A stretch of 64,000 bases of DNA from Eubacteriales bacterium (lineage in GTDB: Bacteria; Bacillota; Clostridia; Lachnospirales; Lachnospiraceae). The number at the start of each line of letters is the position of its first letter. Within the stretch, counting starts at the first letter, position 1. The DNA is taken from positions 1-64,000 of the forward strand of contig JAUNJF010000005.1 in the NCBI GenBank assembly GCA_030533405.1, written 5' to 3'. Position numbers and translations under genes: made by a program. Below are positions 1-6,448 of this stretch, piece after piece. The notes below the pieces were generated by a model, which was not told the DNA's origin, searched no databases, and saw nothing but the letters and a program-made list of their open reading frames with translations.

Positions 1-70
1 TATATGGACACAGGATGGATGTAGATTATATATAAATTACATCAAATTCAAATTTTGCGAGGTAATCAGT

Positions 71-166
71 ATGAGTGATAAAGATATTGTTATTAATGAT
101 ATAGATGCTGGAAAAAGTTTTAACTGGGGAAAAACATCAAAAGATTATGCTAAGTATAGTGTTTAA
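71..166 (+). pseudogene. Truncated class I SAM methyltransferase, N-terminal fragment
   Basis: This short reading frame encodes 31 residues ending in GKTSKDYAKYSV and then stops. The N-terminal pattern 'D.GK.F.WGKTSKDYAKY' matches my memory of the start of small Firmicutes class I SAM-dependent methyltransferases, in which YAKY is normally followed by RDIYP. None of the SAM-binding glycine motif or catalytic region remains, so it is a broken gene. It begins after a leader (positions 44-66) resembling the leaders of the small genes at 2400 and 5922. The frame diverges exactly at residue 30, suggesting replacement by recombination rather than gradual decay. Family identity rests on about 20 residues. 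Confidence 0.5.
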
Positions 167-199
167 TTAAAAATATGCAAATTGATTAGGAGAGATTAT

Positions 200-303
200 A
201 TGTTTATGTTGCTACCGGGTTATATGGTAGCGATTATGATTTTGAGAATACGGGCTACCGTAAATTCTGAGAATACGGGCTACCGTAAATTCCTATTTTC
301 GGT
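200..303. repeat. 25-bp tandem repeat with hairpins, ending in cassette-junction motif
   Basis: A 25-bp unit is repeated perfectly at 243-267 and 268-292. It contains the self-complementary stretch TACGGGCTACCGTA. The second copy runs directly into the recurring junction motif (ATTCCTATTTTCGG, 289-302). A related degenerate copy (ATACGGGCTATGTAG) sits in front of another junction motif near 1553. Upstream, GCTACC and GGTAGC around 211-231 add further inverted complementarity. Open frames through this stretch are probably accidental. Confidence 0.75.
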
Positions 304-325
304 GCAATTAGGAAAGGGAGACAGT

Positions 326-820
326 ATGTTAAAATTTGTTCATATATATAAGAATTACTTCTTTGGACTTTCACTAATAGGTATATTGGCTTTTGTTATT
401 CAGGAGATTCCGTATATTATTATGCCATTAGTAAAACCTGAATCAAATCCCATAATGAATATGCAAAATGAGACAAAAAGGATAGCAATTGTTCAAAACA
501 TATTTGGAATGTTATCTATGGTATTGTTAATGTTACTTGTTAGAGATGATATACCAATTTTTTCAATATCAACAGCAAAGGAAAGAATATTTTTTGCCTT
601 AACGATTTGTATGATATTGATTAATTTTATTGGATGGGCATTCTATTATACGGGACATCAATATGGGTGGTTGATTGTAATTAGCCAATTTGCAGTTGTT
701 CCGCTATATTATCTACTATTTGGATTATGGAAAGGCAATTATCCATTGGTTGGTACTGCCACTATTTTTTTTATAATTCATACTGTTAATGGGTATATGA
801 ATTTTATAGTGAAGAAATAA
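326..820 (+). CDS. Hypothetical integral membrane protein
   Basis: The 164-residue product has about four or five hydrophobic segments and a basic end (VKK), so it is probably an inner-membrane protein. I chose the ATG at 326 because AGGAAAGGGAG lies just upstream; the same frame is open from 182, but that part reads through the tandem repeat and gives an implausible sequence. I do not recognise a family. The gene is AT-rich and lies between two copies of the junction motif (289-302 and 824-844), like the other small genes here. There is no partner gene from which to infer a function. Confidence 0.7.
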   Translation: MLKFVHIYKNYFFGLSLIGILAFVIQEIPYIIMPLVKPESNPIMNMQNETKRIAIVQNIFGMLSMVLLMLLVRDDIPIFSISTAKERIFFALTICMILINFIGWAFYYTGHQYGWLIVISQFAVVPLYYLLFGLWKGNYPLVGTATIFFIIHTVNGYMNFIVKK

Positions 821-823
821 TGC

Positions 824-844
824 AAATTCTAATTATCGGAATTA
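824..844 (+). repeat. Cassette-junction motif copy
   Basis: The sequence ATTCTAATTATCGGAATTA, four bases after the preceding stop codon, matches the recurring junction motif of this region (copies also near 289, 1566, 2350, 2760, 4766, 5874 and 6309). It forms a small stem of ATTCT/GGAAT type. Confidence 0.6.
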
Positions 845-923
845 CATATATGGAGCACCGGTATGGCAAATGAAAAATTATATGGAATGCTATTCAATAA
901 TTGAGGGGAGGATATAACTTTTA

Positions 924-1523
924 ATGAATAAGATTAGCAGTGACAAATTTACCCAAGAAGAAAAAGATTATATTGAAGAGTTGAAAAAGGCGGAAATTCT
1001 AGAGTCTAAATCTAGAGATTTAAGCCCACAGGAGTATGAACTACAGATTAGACAAGTGACAAAACAAGGGGAAAAGCTATTTAAGTTCTTTTCATTTATA
1101 TGTTTTGCTGTACTTGTTTTCTTTATTTTTTGTTATATAGATGATAAGGAGGAATGTAGTTTTATGTATCCTTGGTTGTTTATCTTATGTATCGTTCTTG
1201 GCACATATATGTTCATAATAGGCCATATGTGGACACATAAGCATGATAATAAGATATATGAGTTTAAAAATGTCGCATTAAAATATAATATTGGAAGTAA
1301 TCCGAGAGGTCCAGCAATGAATTATTATTCGATTGCTGAAGTTATGCCGAATGGTACGATAAGGTATTTTAGCTGTCGAGAAGATATGAGAAAAGGTGAT
1401 GATATCTACGAAGGAAAGTTGCTTATGGCTGATATGATTCAAGAAAAAGGACAAACAGATACATTGTTTAGTATTGATAGGAAAAGTATTCGTGTTATAA
1501 AAAGAACTCGGCTTGTCGATTAG
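924..1523 (+). CDS. Hypothetical protein with two transmembrane segments
   Basis: This 199-residue protein has a charged N-terminal region of about 55 residues, two hydrophobic segments (about residues 56-72 and 82-102) and a polar C-terminal domain. It looks like a bitopic or hairpin membrane protein with both ends on one side. A strong GGGGAGG lies about 12 bases before the ATG, which is slightly far, so the start is not fully secure. I recognise no family. It is flanked by junction motifs on both sides (824 and 1566) and has no functional partner nearby. Confidence 0.7.
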   Translation: MNKISSDKFTQEEKDYIEELKKAEILESKSRDLSPQEYELQIRQVTKQGEKLFKFFSFICFAVLVFFIFCYIDDKEECSFMYPWLFILCIVLGTYMFIIGHMWTHKHDNKIYEFKNVALKYNIGSNPRGPAMNYYSIAEVMPNGTIRYFSCREDMRKGDDIYEGKLLMADMIQEKGQTDTLFSIDRKSIRVIKRTRLVD

Positions 1524-1552
1524 TTAAGTAAACAATATGATGATTTTGATAA

Positions 1553-1586
1553 TACGGGCTATGTAGATTCTAATTTTCAGAATTTT
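1553..1586 (+). repeat. Cassette-junction motif copy with upstream half-repeat
   Basis: GATTCTAATTTTCAGAATT is another copy of the junction motif, with inverted ATTCT/AGAAT arms. It is preceded by ATACGGGCTATGTAG, a diverged version of the 25-bp unit at 243-292. The downstream part GAATTTTGT matches the leader in front of the gene at 5922, as if the middle of the repeat had been deleted. Confidence 0.6.
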
Positions 1587-1627
1587 GTAATATATAGATA
1601 TATCTGTAAAACCGCATAAATACTGGA

Positions 1628-1731
1628 TGTTACGGGGAGTAACAGTGTTGTCACATTTAGTTTCTTGTGCGTTACTAGGTTGGTGTTATAAGTTTGACCT
1701 GTAAACGAAAACACCATATGAGGTGACAACA
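1628..1731 (+). other. Structured leader upstream of the XRE regulator
   Basis: Three nested or adjacent inverted repeats lie before the ribosome binding site of the gene at 1750. They are a hairpin TGTTAC/GTAACA (1628-1633 with 1639-1644), a closing stem TGTTGTCAC/GTGACAACA (1646-1654 with 1723-1731), and inside it TGGTGTT/AACACCA (1681-1687 with 1710-1716). The closing stem ends four bases before AAGGAGG (1735-1741). It could be a structured mRNA leader, a small RNA or overlapping operators for the adjacent repressor; the sequence alone does not decide. Confidence 0.5.
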
Positions 1732-1749
1732 ATTAAGGAGGTCGTTATT

Positions 1750-2322
1750 ATGACATTTGGAGAAAAATTAAAGGAAGCAAGAAAAGAGTCAGGGTTATCG
1801 CAAGAACAATTTGCAGAGAAGATGAATATATCAAGATCCGCTGTTGCAAAATGGGAAACAGATAAGGGTATGCCAGATGTTAATAATCTTAAGATTATGG
1901 CACAACTTTTAAATGTAAGTGTTGATTATCTTTTAGACGAGGATGAAAAGATTAGTTTTAATGAGATTAAGGAAGCAATTAATCTCGATGAATATGAAAA
2001 GTCTGGTAAATGCAGAGATAAAAGGGATGCGGTTTGTCTAGCAAAGAATACGGATGCAACAGCTATTTGTACATTGACTAGAAATAAGAAAATGAGCAAG
2101 ACTGAATGGTTAGTAGATTTTATTGTACAGCCAGGAGTTGTAAATGTTTTAGACCAGTTAAATGCAAATGCTAGTTTCTATTTAGTTTGCAAGAACGGAA
2201 AGCAATACTTGATTAAGGTGACTGACGAATTTATCATTACTAATGAATTGGCAGAATCTGTAGATGAAAAGAAATTTGTAATAGGAAATTATCAATATAA
2301 GAAACTATATCAGTTGATTTAG
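1750..2322 (+). CDS. XRE-family HTH transcriptional regulator
   Basis: The 190-residue product begins with a classic Cro/C1-type helix-turn-helix (about residues 4-60: GEKLKEARKESGLSQEQFAE, then SRSAVAKWETDKGMPD). The C-terminal 120 residues are not a family I know; they contain a few cysteines and may sense a ligand or partner. I chose the ATG at 1750 because AAGGAGG sits at 1735-1741. The gene is preceded by a strongly structured leader (1628-1731) that may include its own operator. No obvious co-transcribed target follows; the next gene is after another junction motif. Confidence 0.85.
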   Translation: MTFGEKLKEARKESGLSQEQFAEKMNISRSAVAKWETDKGMPDVNNLKIMAQLLNVSVDYLLDEDEKISFNEIKEAINLDEYEKSGKCRDKRDAVCLAKNTDATAICTLTRNKKMSKTEWLVDFIVQPGVVNVLDQLNANASFYLVCKNGKQYLIKVTDEFIITNELAESVDEKKFVIGNYQYKKLYQLI

Positions 2323-2349
2323 AAATTGAAACTTATTGATGAATCACTA

Positions 2350-2395
2350 GATTCCTATTTTCGGAATTAAACAAATTTGAATTTGTAGGGGTGAT
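2350..2395 (+). repeat. Cassette-junction motif plus leader, near-complete copy
   Basis: This is one of the two most complete copies. The core ATTCCTATTTTCGGAATTA (2351-2369) is followed by an A/T-rich leader (AACAAATTTGAATTTG) and an AGGGG ribosome binding site for the gene at 2400. The same order of core, leader, ribosome binding site and start codon occurs at 5874-5922 in front of an unrelated gene. Confidence 0.65.
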
Positions 2396-2399
2396 ATAA

Positions 2400-2729
2400 A
2401 TGCAAAAAAGAATGTTATTTGAAAGGTTTATGTATATTTTAGAAAATGATGATAACTATCAAGTTGATGAAACTTCCTTTTATTTCATTGACGACCCAGA
2501 GCAAAAAGAGCATATGATAGGTTGTATTCGAAAATACGACAGACCTTATTGGATAGGTTATTGTGATATACCAGATGGTTGTGAATTTTACACTGCACTG
2601 GAAATGTTGGAAGCGAAAGTTTTTAATGGCAAATCAATAAAAGAAAGATGGAATGAAATAGAATTAATAACCATTGGAGCAATAAACTATAATGAGTGGC
2701 TAGAAATGTATAATGAGAATGTAATATAG
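2400..2729 (+). CDS. Small hypothetical protein
   Basis: The product is 109 residues, soluble and acidic, with no signal peptide or membrane segment and several aromatic residues (for example YWIGYCDIPDGCEF). I do not recognise it; size and composition recall small immunity-type or uncharacterised accessory proteins, but nothing proves that. The ATG is set by TAGGGGTGAT just upstream. The leader is the conserved junction repeat, and a diverged junction motif (AAATCCCAGTTTG) follows the stop codon by about 30 bases, so the gene is bracketed like a cassette. Confidence 0.65.
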   Translation: MQKRMLFERFMYILENDDNYQVDETSFYFIDDPEQKEHMIGCIRKYDRPYWIGYCDIPDGCEFYTALEMLEAKVFNGKSIKERWNEIELITIGAINYNEWLEMYNENVI

Positions 2730-2759
2730 AGTTGAAACACAGAAAACATTCGAGAATAC

Positions 2760-2777
2760 AAATCCCAGTTTGTGATG
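2760..2777 (+). repeat. Cassette-junction motif, CCAGTTT variant
   Basis: AAATCCCAGTTTGTGATG lies 30 bases after a stop codon. The same variant (AAATCCCAGTTTGTCG) appears five bases after the stop of the dehydrogenase gene at 4766, and related forms occur at 6285 and 6309. Confidence 0.5.
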
Positions 2778-2859
2778 TAATTGTTTGGTACTTATTATAG
2801 GTTTGCAACAAAAAAGTGATTTCTCTATTTAGAAAAATCACATTAGATACTCTTGATGA

Positions 2860-3495
2860 CTATAGATTTTTAAGTATTATTTTTATGAAGTGGGTGAATG
2901 ATTCAATAAAATTAATGTCATCAATTTCAAGTTGTGCTAACTTCATAGCATCTAAATAAATATCATGGTAAAAGACACGATCGTATAAATAAACACCGTG
3001 ATAAAGAATGGTTAGATAAATGTTGAACCATTCTTTTTCATTAATATCAAGAGTTTTATTAATGACAGAGTATAAGTCAGCTACATAAATATTATTTTTT
3101 ACTTTAAAGTCAGCAAGTTTTTCAACGGAAACATTTGTTTCGATAATGGAATTCAAAATTTGGTGGTACTTAAGTAAATCAATATGCTTATAGAACGCCT
3201 GACTAAAAGTTTCAGCGATACTATCGATTGTTTGAGTATTGCTAGATAAAGTGTTACATACATCTTTTACAAAAGCTTCTTCTTTTTGTAGGTAAAGACT
3301 TAAGAAGATTTCTTCTTTAGAACTTACATATTTATATAAACCACCTCTAGCTAAATTCAACTCTTTAGAAATAACTGATAATGTAATATCATGGTAAGTT
3401 GAATGATGAAATAGATGATCTGCTACATCCATTATCTGTTGATAGCGGATGGTTTTATTTTCTTTACTTTTTGCACGTTGAAAATTGGTATCCAT
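2860..3495 (-). CDS. TetR/AcrR-family transcriptional repressor
   Basis: The 211-residue product has a TetR-type N-terminal DNA-binding domain (about residues 18-65: IMDVADHLFHHSTYHDITLS, then GGLYKYVSSKEEIF) followed by an all-helical ligand-binding domain that I cannot assign. The start is supported by TAGGAGGATT upstream on this strand. It is divergent from the iron-dependent alcohol dehydrogenase at 3616. Two 19-bp palindromes in the shared intergenic region overlap the dehydrogenase promoter and are the obvious operators. The likely role, by inference, is local repression of the dehydrogenase relieved by an aldehyde or other small molecule. Confidence 0.85.
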   Translation of the reverse strand: MDTNFQRAKSKENKTIRYQQIMDVADHLFHHSTYHDITLSVISKELNLARGGLYKYVSSKEEIFLSLYLQKEEAFVKDVCNTLSSNTQTIDSIAETFSQAFYKHIDLLKYHQILNSIIETNVSVEKLADFKVKNNIYVADLYSVINKTLDINEKEWFNIYLTILYHGVYLYDRVFYHDIYLDAMKLAQLEIDDINFIESFTHFIKIILKNL

Positions 3496-3540
3496 AAATT
3501 GAATCCTCCTACGTTATCATTATAAATGATAAAATAGGTA

Positions 3541-3569
3541 TTGACAAGAGACAATATGTCACTTATAAT
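3541..3569 (+). promoter_or_regulatory. Sigma-A-type promoter for the alcohol dehydrogenase
   Basis: TTGACA (3541-3546) and TATAAT (3564-3569) are separated by 17 bases. Both hexamers are consensus, so this should be a strong housekeeping promoter unless repressed. The spacer is almost entirely filled by a palindromic operator. Confidence 0.85.
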
Positions 3570-3600
3570 TTGAATGTAGATAAGAGACATGACGTCGCTT
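3546..3600. promoter_or_regulatory. Two 19-bp palindromic operators, likely TetR-regulator sites
   Basis: AAGAGACAATATGTCACTT (3546-3564) and AAGAGACATGACGTCGCTT (3582-3600) share the form AAGNGACR-N3-YGTCNCTT, a dyad of the size bound by TetR-type dimers. The first fills the promoter spacer and the second lies in the transcribed leader, 36 bases downstream. Their position between the regulator and the dehydrogenase supports repression of the latter. Binding itself is inferred. Confidence 0.7.
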
Positions 3601-3615
3601 AAAAAGGAGGGTTAT

Positions 3616-4761
3616 ATGGAATCATTTATTTATCAGATGCCTGTAAAGGTATATTTTGGACAGAATGGTGTTAGAGAACATTTAGCGAGTGAATTAAAAA
3701 AATATGGACCAAATATTATGCTGGCGTATGGAAAAGGAGCCATTAAAAGAATTGGCTTATATGATGAATTAGTAGAAATCTTAAAAGATTGCGGAAAGAA
3801 TATTATCGAATTATGTGATATTCCTGCTAATCCAACATATGAAAAGGTGCAAGAAGGTATCGAGCTTTATCGAGACAATCATGTTGATTTAATTATTGCA
3901 GCTGGTGGGGGATCTGTTGTTGACTGTGTTAAAGTCATTACTGCTGGAGTTTATGAAGAAAGTGATTTATGGCAGGCACAAATGGATGAAGGTAGGATTG
4001 CTGAAAAAATGGGTAATTTTGCTGTTGTCTTAACCTTATCTGGTGCCGGTGCAGAAATGGATAATTTAGGTGCCATTACAAAAGACGATGATAAGAAAAC
4101 TTTTGTGGGATCTTATGCTAAATTTGTTATTTTAGATCCAACATATATTAAAGATATCCCATTCACATCATTCATGCCAGGCGCATTTGACAGCTTAACA
4201 CATTGTATGGAAACATACTTTGGACATGGCTATAATGTATCAGATCGTATGAATGAAGGTATCATGAAAGATATTATTGCAAATATGTATGCAATGATTA
4301 ATGGAAATGATAGTTTAGAAATAAGATCAAATTTAATGTGGGATTCTTCACTCATTCAAACATTCTTGTTTAATGTTGGGAAACCGGGAGATTTCCAGGC
4401 ACATAGTATCGAAAATACTTTAGGTGCATATAGTCATGGTACACATGGAAAACAATTGGCAATTATCCAACCTGCATATTATCGTGCTGTGTATGAAAAC
4501 GAGATGGATAAGTTTGCAACTTTTGCAAGAAATGTATTTAATGTAAAAGAAGAAGACAATAAAAAAGCAGCTGATTTAGGATTAGAATGCTTAGAACAAC
4601 TAATCGATGAAGCTAAACTTCCTCGAACATTTAAGGAGGCAGGATATGAATTAACAGAAGAAGTAGCTAAAGCTGTTTCAATGAAATGTCCTATTTCTAT
4701 GAATGGGCCAAGAATGCTAACAAGAGAAGAAGTTTTTAACATGTTAATGAGATTGAGATAA
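3616..4761 (+). CDS. Iron-containing alcohol dehydrogenase (butanol-dehydrogenase-like)
   Basis: The 381-residue protein is a full-length member of the Fe-dependent alcohol dehydrogenase family that reduces aldehydes with NAD(P)H. The nucleotide-binding motif AAGGGSVVDCVK lies near residue 100, metal-ligand regions are visible as GAFDSLTHCMETYFGHG and GAYSHGTHGKQ, and the overall order matches YqhD/BdhA-type enzymes. The ATG at 3616 is chosen because AAAAAGGAGGG precedes it; an in-frame ATG at 3589 lies inside the second operator. Expression is probably controlled by the divergent TetR repressor. A CCAGTTT-type junction motif follows the stop by five bases. Confidence 0.92.
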   Translation: MESFIYQMPVKVYFGQNGVREHLASELKKYGPNIMLAYGKGAIKRIGLYDELVEILKDCGKNIIELCDIPANPTYEKVQEGIELYRDNHVDLIIAAGGGSVVDCVKVITAGVYEESDLWQAQMDEGRIAEKMGNFAVVLTLSGAGAEMDNLGAITKDDDKKTFVGSYAKFVILDPTYIKDIPFTSFMPGAFDSLTHCMETYFGHGYNVSDRMNEGIMKDIIANMYAMINGNDSLEIRSNLMWDSSLIQTFLFNVGKPGDFQAHSIENTLGAYSHGTHGKQLAIIQPAYYRAVYENEMDKFATFARNVFNVKEEDNKKAADLGLECLEQLIDEAKLPRTFKEAGYELTEEVAKAVSMKCPISMNGPRMLTREEVFNMLMRLR

Positions 4762-4765
4762 TGTC

Positions 4766-4824
4766 AAATCCCAGTTTGTCGAAACGATGTTAGACAATGA
4801 AATTGTAATTTTTCGCGCTAACAT
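4766..4824 (+). repeat. Junction motif plus nested hairpin
   Basis: AAATCCCAGTTTGTCG (4766-4781) is followed by an inverted repeat ATGTTAG/CTAACAT (4787-4793 with 4818-4824) that encloses a second small hairpin ACAAT-gaa-ATTGT (4794-4806). The outer pair lies in the order GTT...AAC, opposite to integron attC sites. No U-tract follows, so it is not a standard terminator. Confidence 0.5.
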
Positions 4825-4902
4825 AACGATTTTAATTAAAAAGGAGAAGTTAGTTGTTGTGTAAGATATAAAATTATCTTTAAAAATAACTTATGAGGAA
4901 AA

Positions 4903-5688
4903 ATGAAAAAACCTAAGATGAATAAGCCGTCTAAAAATGTAGTTCTTTTCATAATTATAGCGTTCCTTCTCCCGCTGATGATTGTTGCAACACAGAGCAG
5001 AGATTTAAATAATGCCATTGGTTTTGTCTTATACGGTATTCAAGCAGCTGCTCCTTCTATCGCAGCGATTGTTGTTTTTGCGGCAAACAAGGATTTGAGA
5101 GTATCTTTTTCTCGATTATTCCACAAAGATTATTTGACGAGAGCAATCTTTTTACCGGCGGTAATCGTTTGTGTTGTTATGATTGCAGCAAAACTGCTTT
5201 CATCCTTGATCATTGGAGAACACAACTCATTTTTTGGAGCCGTATCCTGTAAGCAATGGATTATCATCCTGTGGGCCTTTGTGGCAGAAGAACTTGGATG
5301 GAGAGGGTATCTGGAGCCTGAGCTCAATAAACTTGGTGTTAACAAACAGCTTATTCCAGGTATGGTTGGTTTGATATGGTGCTTATGGCATTATCATTAC
5401 TTCATGCAGAATAATATTGAGATACCCATAGCGTTATTTTTGATCGGATGTATTATTGAAAGTTATATCTACAGTTTTCTGATGAGATTTACAAAGAATA
5501 ATCTTATATCAGCCATGACCTTTCATTTTGCGTATAACTTAATGATCCACGTTGCGGCTATAAATCCTTCTGATAACAATGGGTGCTTAATCCCTTACGT
5601 AACAATGATGATAATAGAAGCTGTGGTATTATTTGTGTTGATATTATGGGATGTAAAAAGGAAAAACAGACAAAGCTTATGTGGATAA
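4903..5688 (+). CDS. CPBP-family intramembrane metalloprotease (CAAX-protease-like)
   Basis: The 261-residue protein has about seven or eight hydrophobic segments and the family's conserved motifs: EELGWRGYLEP near residue 128, WCLWHYHYF near 163 and FHFAYN near 207. These correspond to the glutamate and histidine metal site of the CPBP/Abi family. Bacterial members act in bacteriocin immunity, protein maturation or unknown processing, and nothing here identifies the substrate. GAGGAAAA precedes the ATG. It stands alone, downstream of a structured intergenic region and upstream of the tRNA-like/junction region. Confidence 0.88.
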   Translation: MKKPKMNKPSKNVVLFIIIAFLLPLMIVATQSRDLNNAIGFVLYGIQAAAPSIAAIVVFAANKDLRVSFSRLFHKDYLTRAIFLPAVIVCVVMIAAKLLSSLIIGEHNSFFGAVSCKQWIIILWAFVAEELGWRGYLEPELNKLGVNKQLIPGMVGLIWCLWHYHYFMQNNIEIPIALFLIGCIIESYIYSFLMRFTKNNLISAMTFHFAYNLMIHVAAINPSDNNGCLIPYVTMMIIEAVVLFVLILWDVKRKNRQSLCG

Positions 5689-5752
5689 ATGAATGAAAAG
5701 GATGATTATCGTACATTATATCGCTATATAATAGAACAAGAATCAGAAAACA

Positions 5753-5797
5753 ATTTCATAGCCAAATCTGAAAAACAGTTAGATTTGGCTATGAAAT
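5753..5797 (+). repeat. Perfect 17-bp inverted repeat
   Basis: ATTTCATAGCCAAATCT (5753-5769) and its exact complement AGATTTGGCTATGAAAT (5781-5797) flank an 11-base loop. No T-run follows, so it is weak as a terminator. It may be a transcript-end stem or a structural site next to the tRNA-like sequence. Confidence 0.65.
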
Positions 5798-5816
5798 ATA
5801 GCAAATAAAAATACAC

Positions 5817-5879
5817 ACGGACGTAGCTCAAGGGTAGAGCAGTGGCATTACTAAGGTGGCAAGATGCGGGTTCGATTCC
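5817..5879 (+). other. Truncated tRNA-like sequence (5' half plus T-loop)
   Basis: The stretch shows TA followed by a good D-arm (GCTC AAGGGTA GAGC, 5826-5840) and a T-arm beginning GCGGGTTCGATT. The anticodon stem does not pair convincingly, and the 3' half of the T-stem and the 3' acceptor strand are absent: after GATTCC the sequence becomes the junction repeat (5874-5898). It is therefore probably a decayed or split tRNA gene rather than a functional one. The break falls at the T-loop, a common integrase attachment position. Confidence 0.45.
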
Positions 5880-5915
5880 AGTTTTCGAAATTAAACAATT
5901 TAGAATTTTGTGAGG
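5874..5915 (+). repeat. Cassette-junction motif plus leader, near-complete copy
   Basis: GATTCCAGTTTTCGAAATTA (5874-5893) continues as an A/T-rich leader (AACAATTTAGAATTTTG) and TGAGG, the ribosome binding site of the gene at 5922. It is the copy that overlaps the T-loop of the tRNA-like sequence. The order is the same as at 2350-2395. Confidence 0.65.
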
Positions 5916-5921
5916 AATCGT

Positions 5922-6281
5922 ATGATCAGTCAGAGAGTAAAAAACTATATAGCTGAGCAATCCTTCTGTTCGGAATACCTTTTTAAAGACTGGGAAGGCT
6001 TTTTGAAACTCCTTTATGAAGAGGGTGGACGTATTAGTATGATTGTATGGTGGGATTATTGTACATTAGAAGAACATTATTTTTCTGTAGGAATGGGCGG
6101 CTACCATGATCCGACAAATTCGGAGTATATATATGCAGAGACTCAGTTTTTTGATGCGGAGCTGGAAACAAAAACGTATAAAGAGATTTTGGAATATATC
6201 ACGAATGTAAGAGCTTCTGGTTTTCGATACGACGACAAACATATCAGTCATGAACTTGTTCCGTCTTTTTATTTTGAATGA
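5922..6281 (+). CDS. Small hypothetical protein
   Basis: The 119-residue product is soluble and acidic, with no membrane segment or signal peptide. I do not recognise a family. The ATG at 5922 is supported by TGAGG six bases upstream; a GTG twelve bases earlier is less likely. The leader is the conserved junction repeat, and two diverged CCAGTTT motifs (6285-6296 and 6309-6321) follow the stop, so it is bracketed like the other small genes. The cysteine and tryptophan content (FCSEYLFKDWEGF near the N-terminus) is unremarkable. Confidence 0.65.
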   Translation: MISQRVKNYIAEQSFCSEYLFKDWEGFLKLLYEEGGRISMIVWWDYCTLEEHYFSVGMGGYHDPTNSEYIYAETQFFDAELETKTYKEILEYITNVRASGFRYDDKHISHELVPSFYFE

Positions 6282-6379
6282 CACCCCCCAGTTTATAGGG
6301 ATGAAAAAATTCCAGTTTACGTAACTTTGTTACGAACTTTCCTTTGTTTTCAAGCCTTTTCGGGCTTTATGATTTAAAA

Positions 6380-6445
6380 TATGTATCATTTTCCCTTGTT
6401 TTTGCCCTTGTGAATATTCCATGAGGGAAATAAGGGAAAATGCAT
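6380..6445. repeat. Cluster of AAGGGAAA-type motifs next to the integrase 3' end
   Basis: Within 60 bases there are four related motifs in both orientations: TTTTCCCTTG, TTTGCCCTTG, GAGGGAAA and AAGGGAAAA. Integrases of Tn916-like elements bind short direct repeats near the element ends, and these sit immediately after the integrase stop codon. A second cluster (ACAAGGGAAAA and TAAGGGAAA) occurs near 9657-9680. Their role as integrase arm sites or element ends is inferred. Confidence 0.4.
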
Positions 6446-6448
6446 GTG

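Noticed and set aside
182-325. N-terminal extension of the membrane protein at 326
   Set aside because: The extra 48 codons run through the 25-bp tandem repeat, and a better ribosome binding site sits before the ATG at 326.
4766-4824. Integron attC site
   Set aside because: Core sites would need RYYYAAC before GTTRRRY; here the order is reversed and no IntI-type integrase is seen.
5724-5960. Minus-strand frame over the tRNA-like region
   Set aside because: It reads antisense through the tRNA-like and repeat sequence and has no ribosome binding site or family resemblance.
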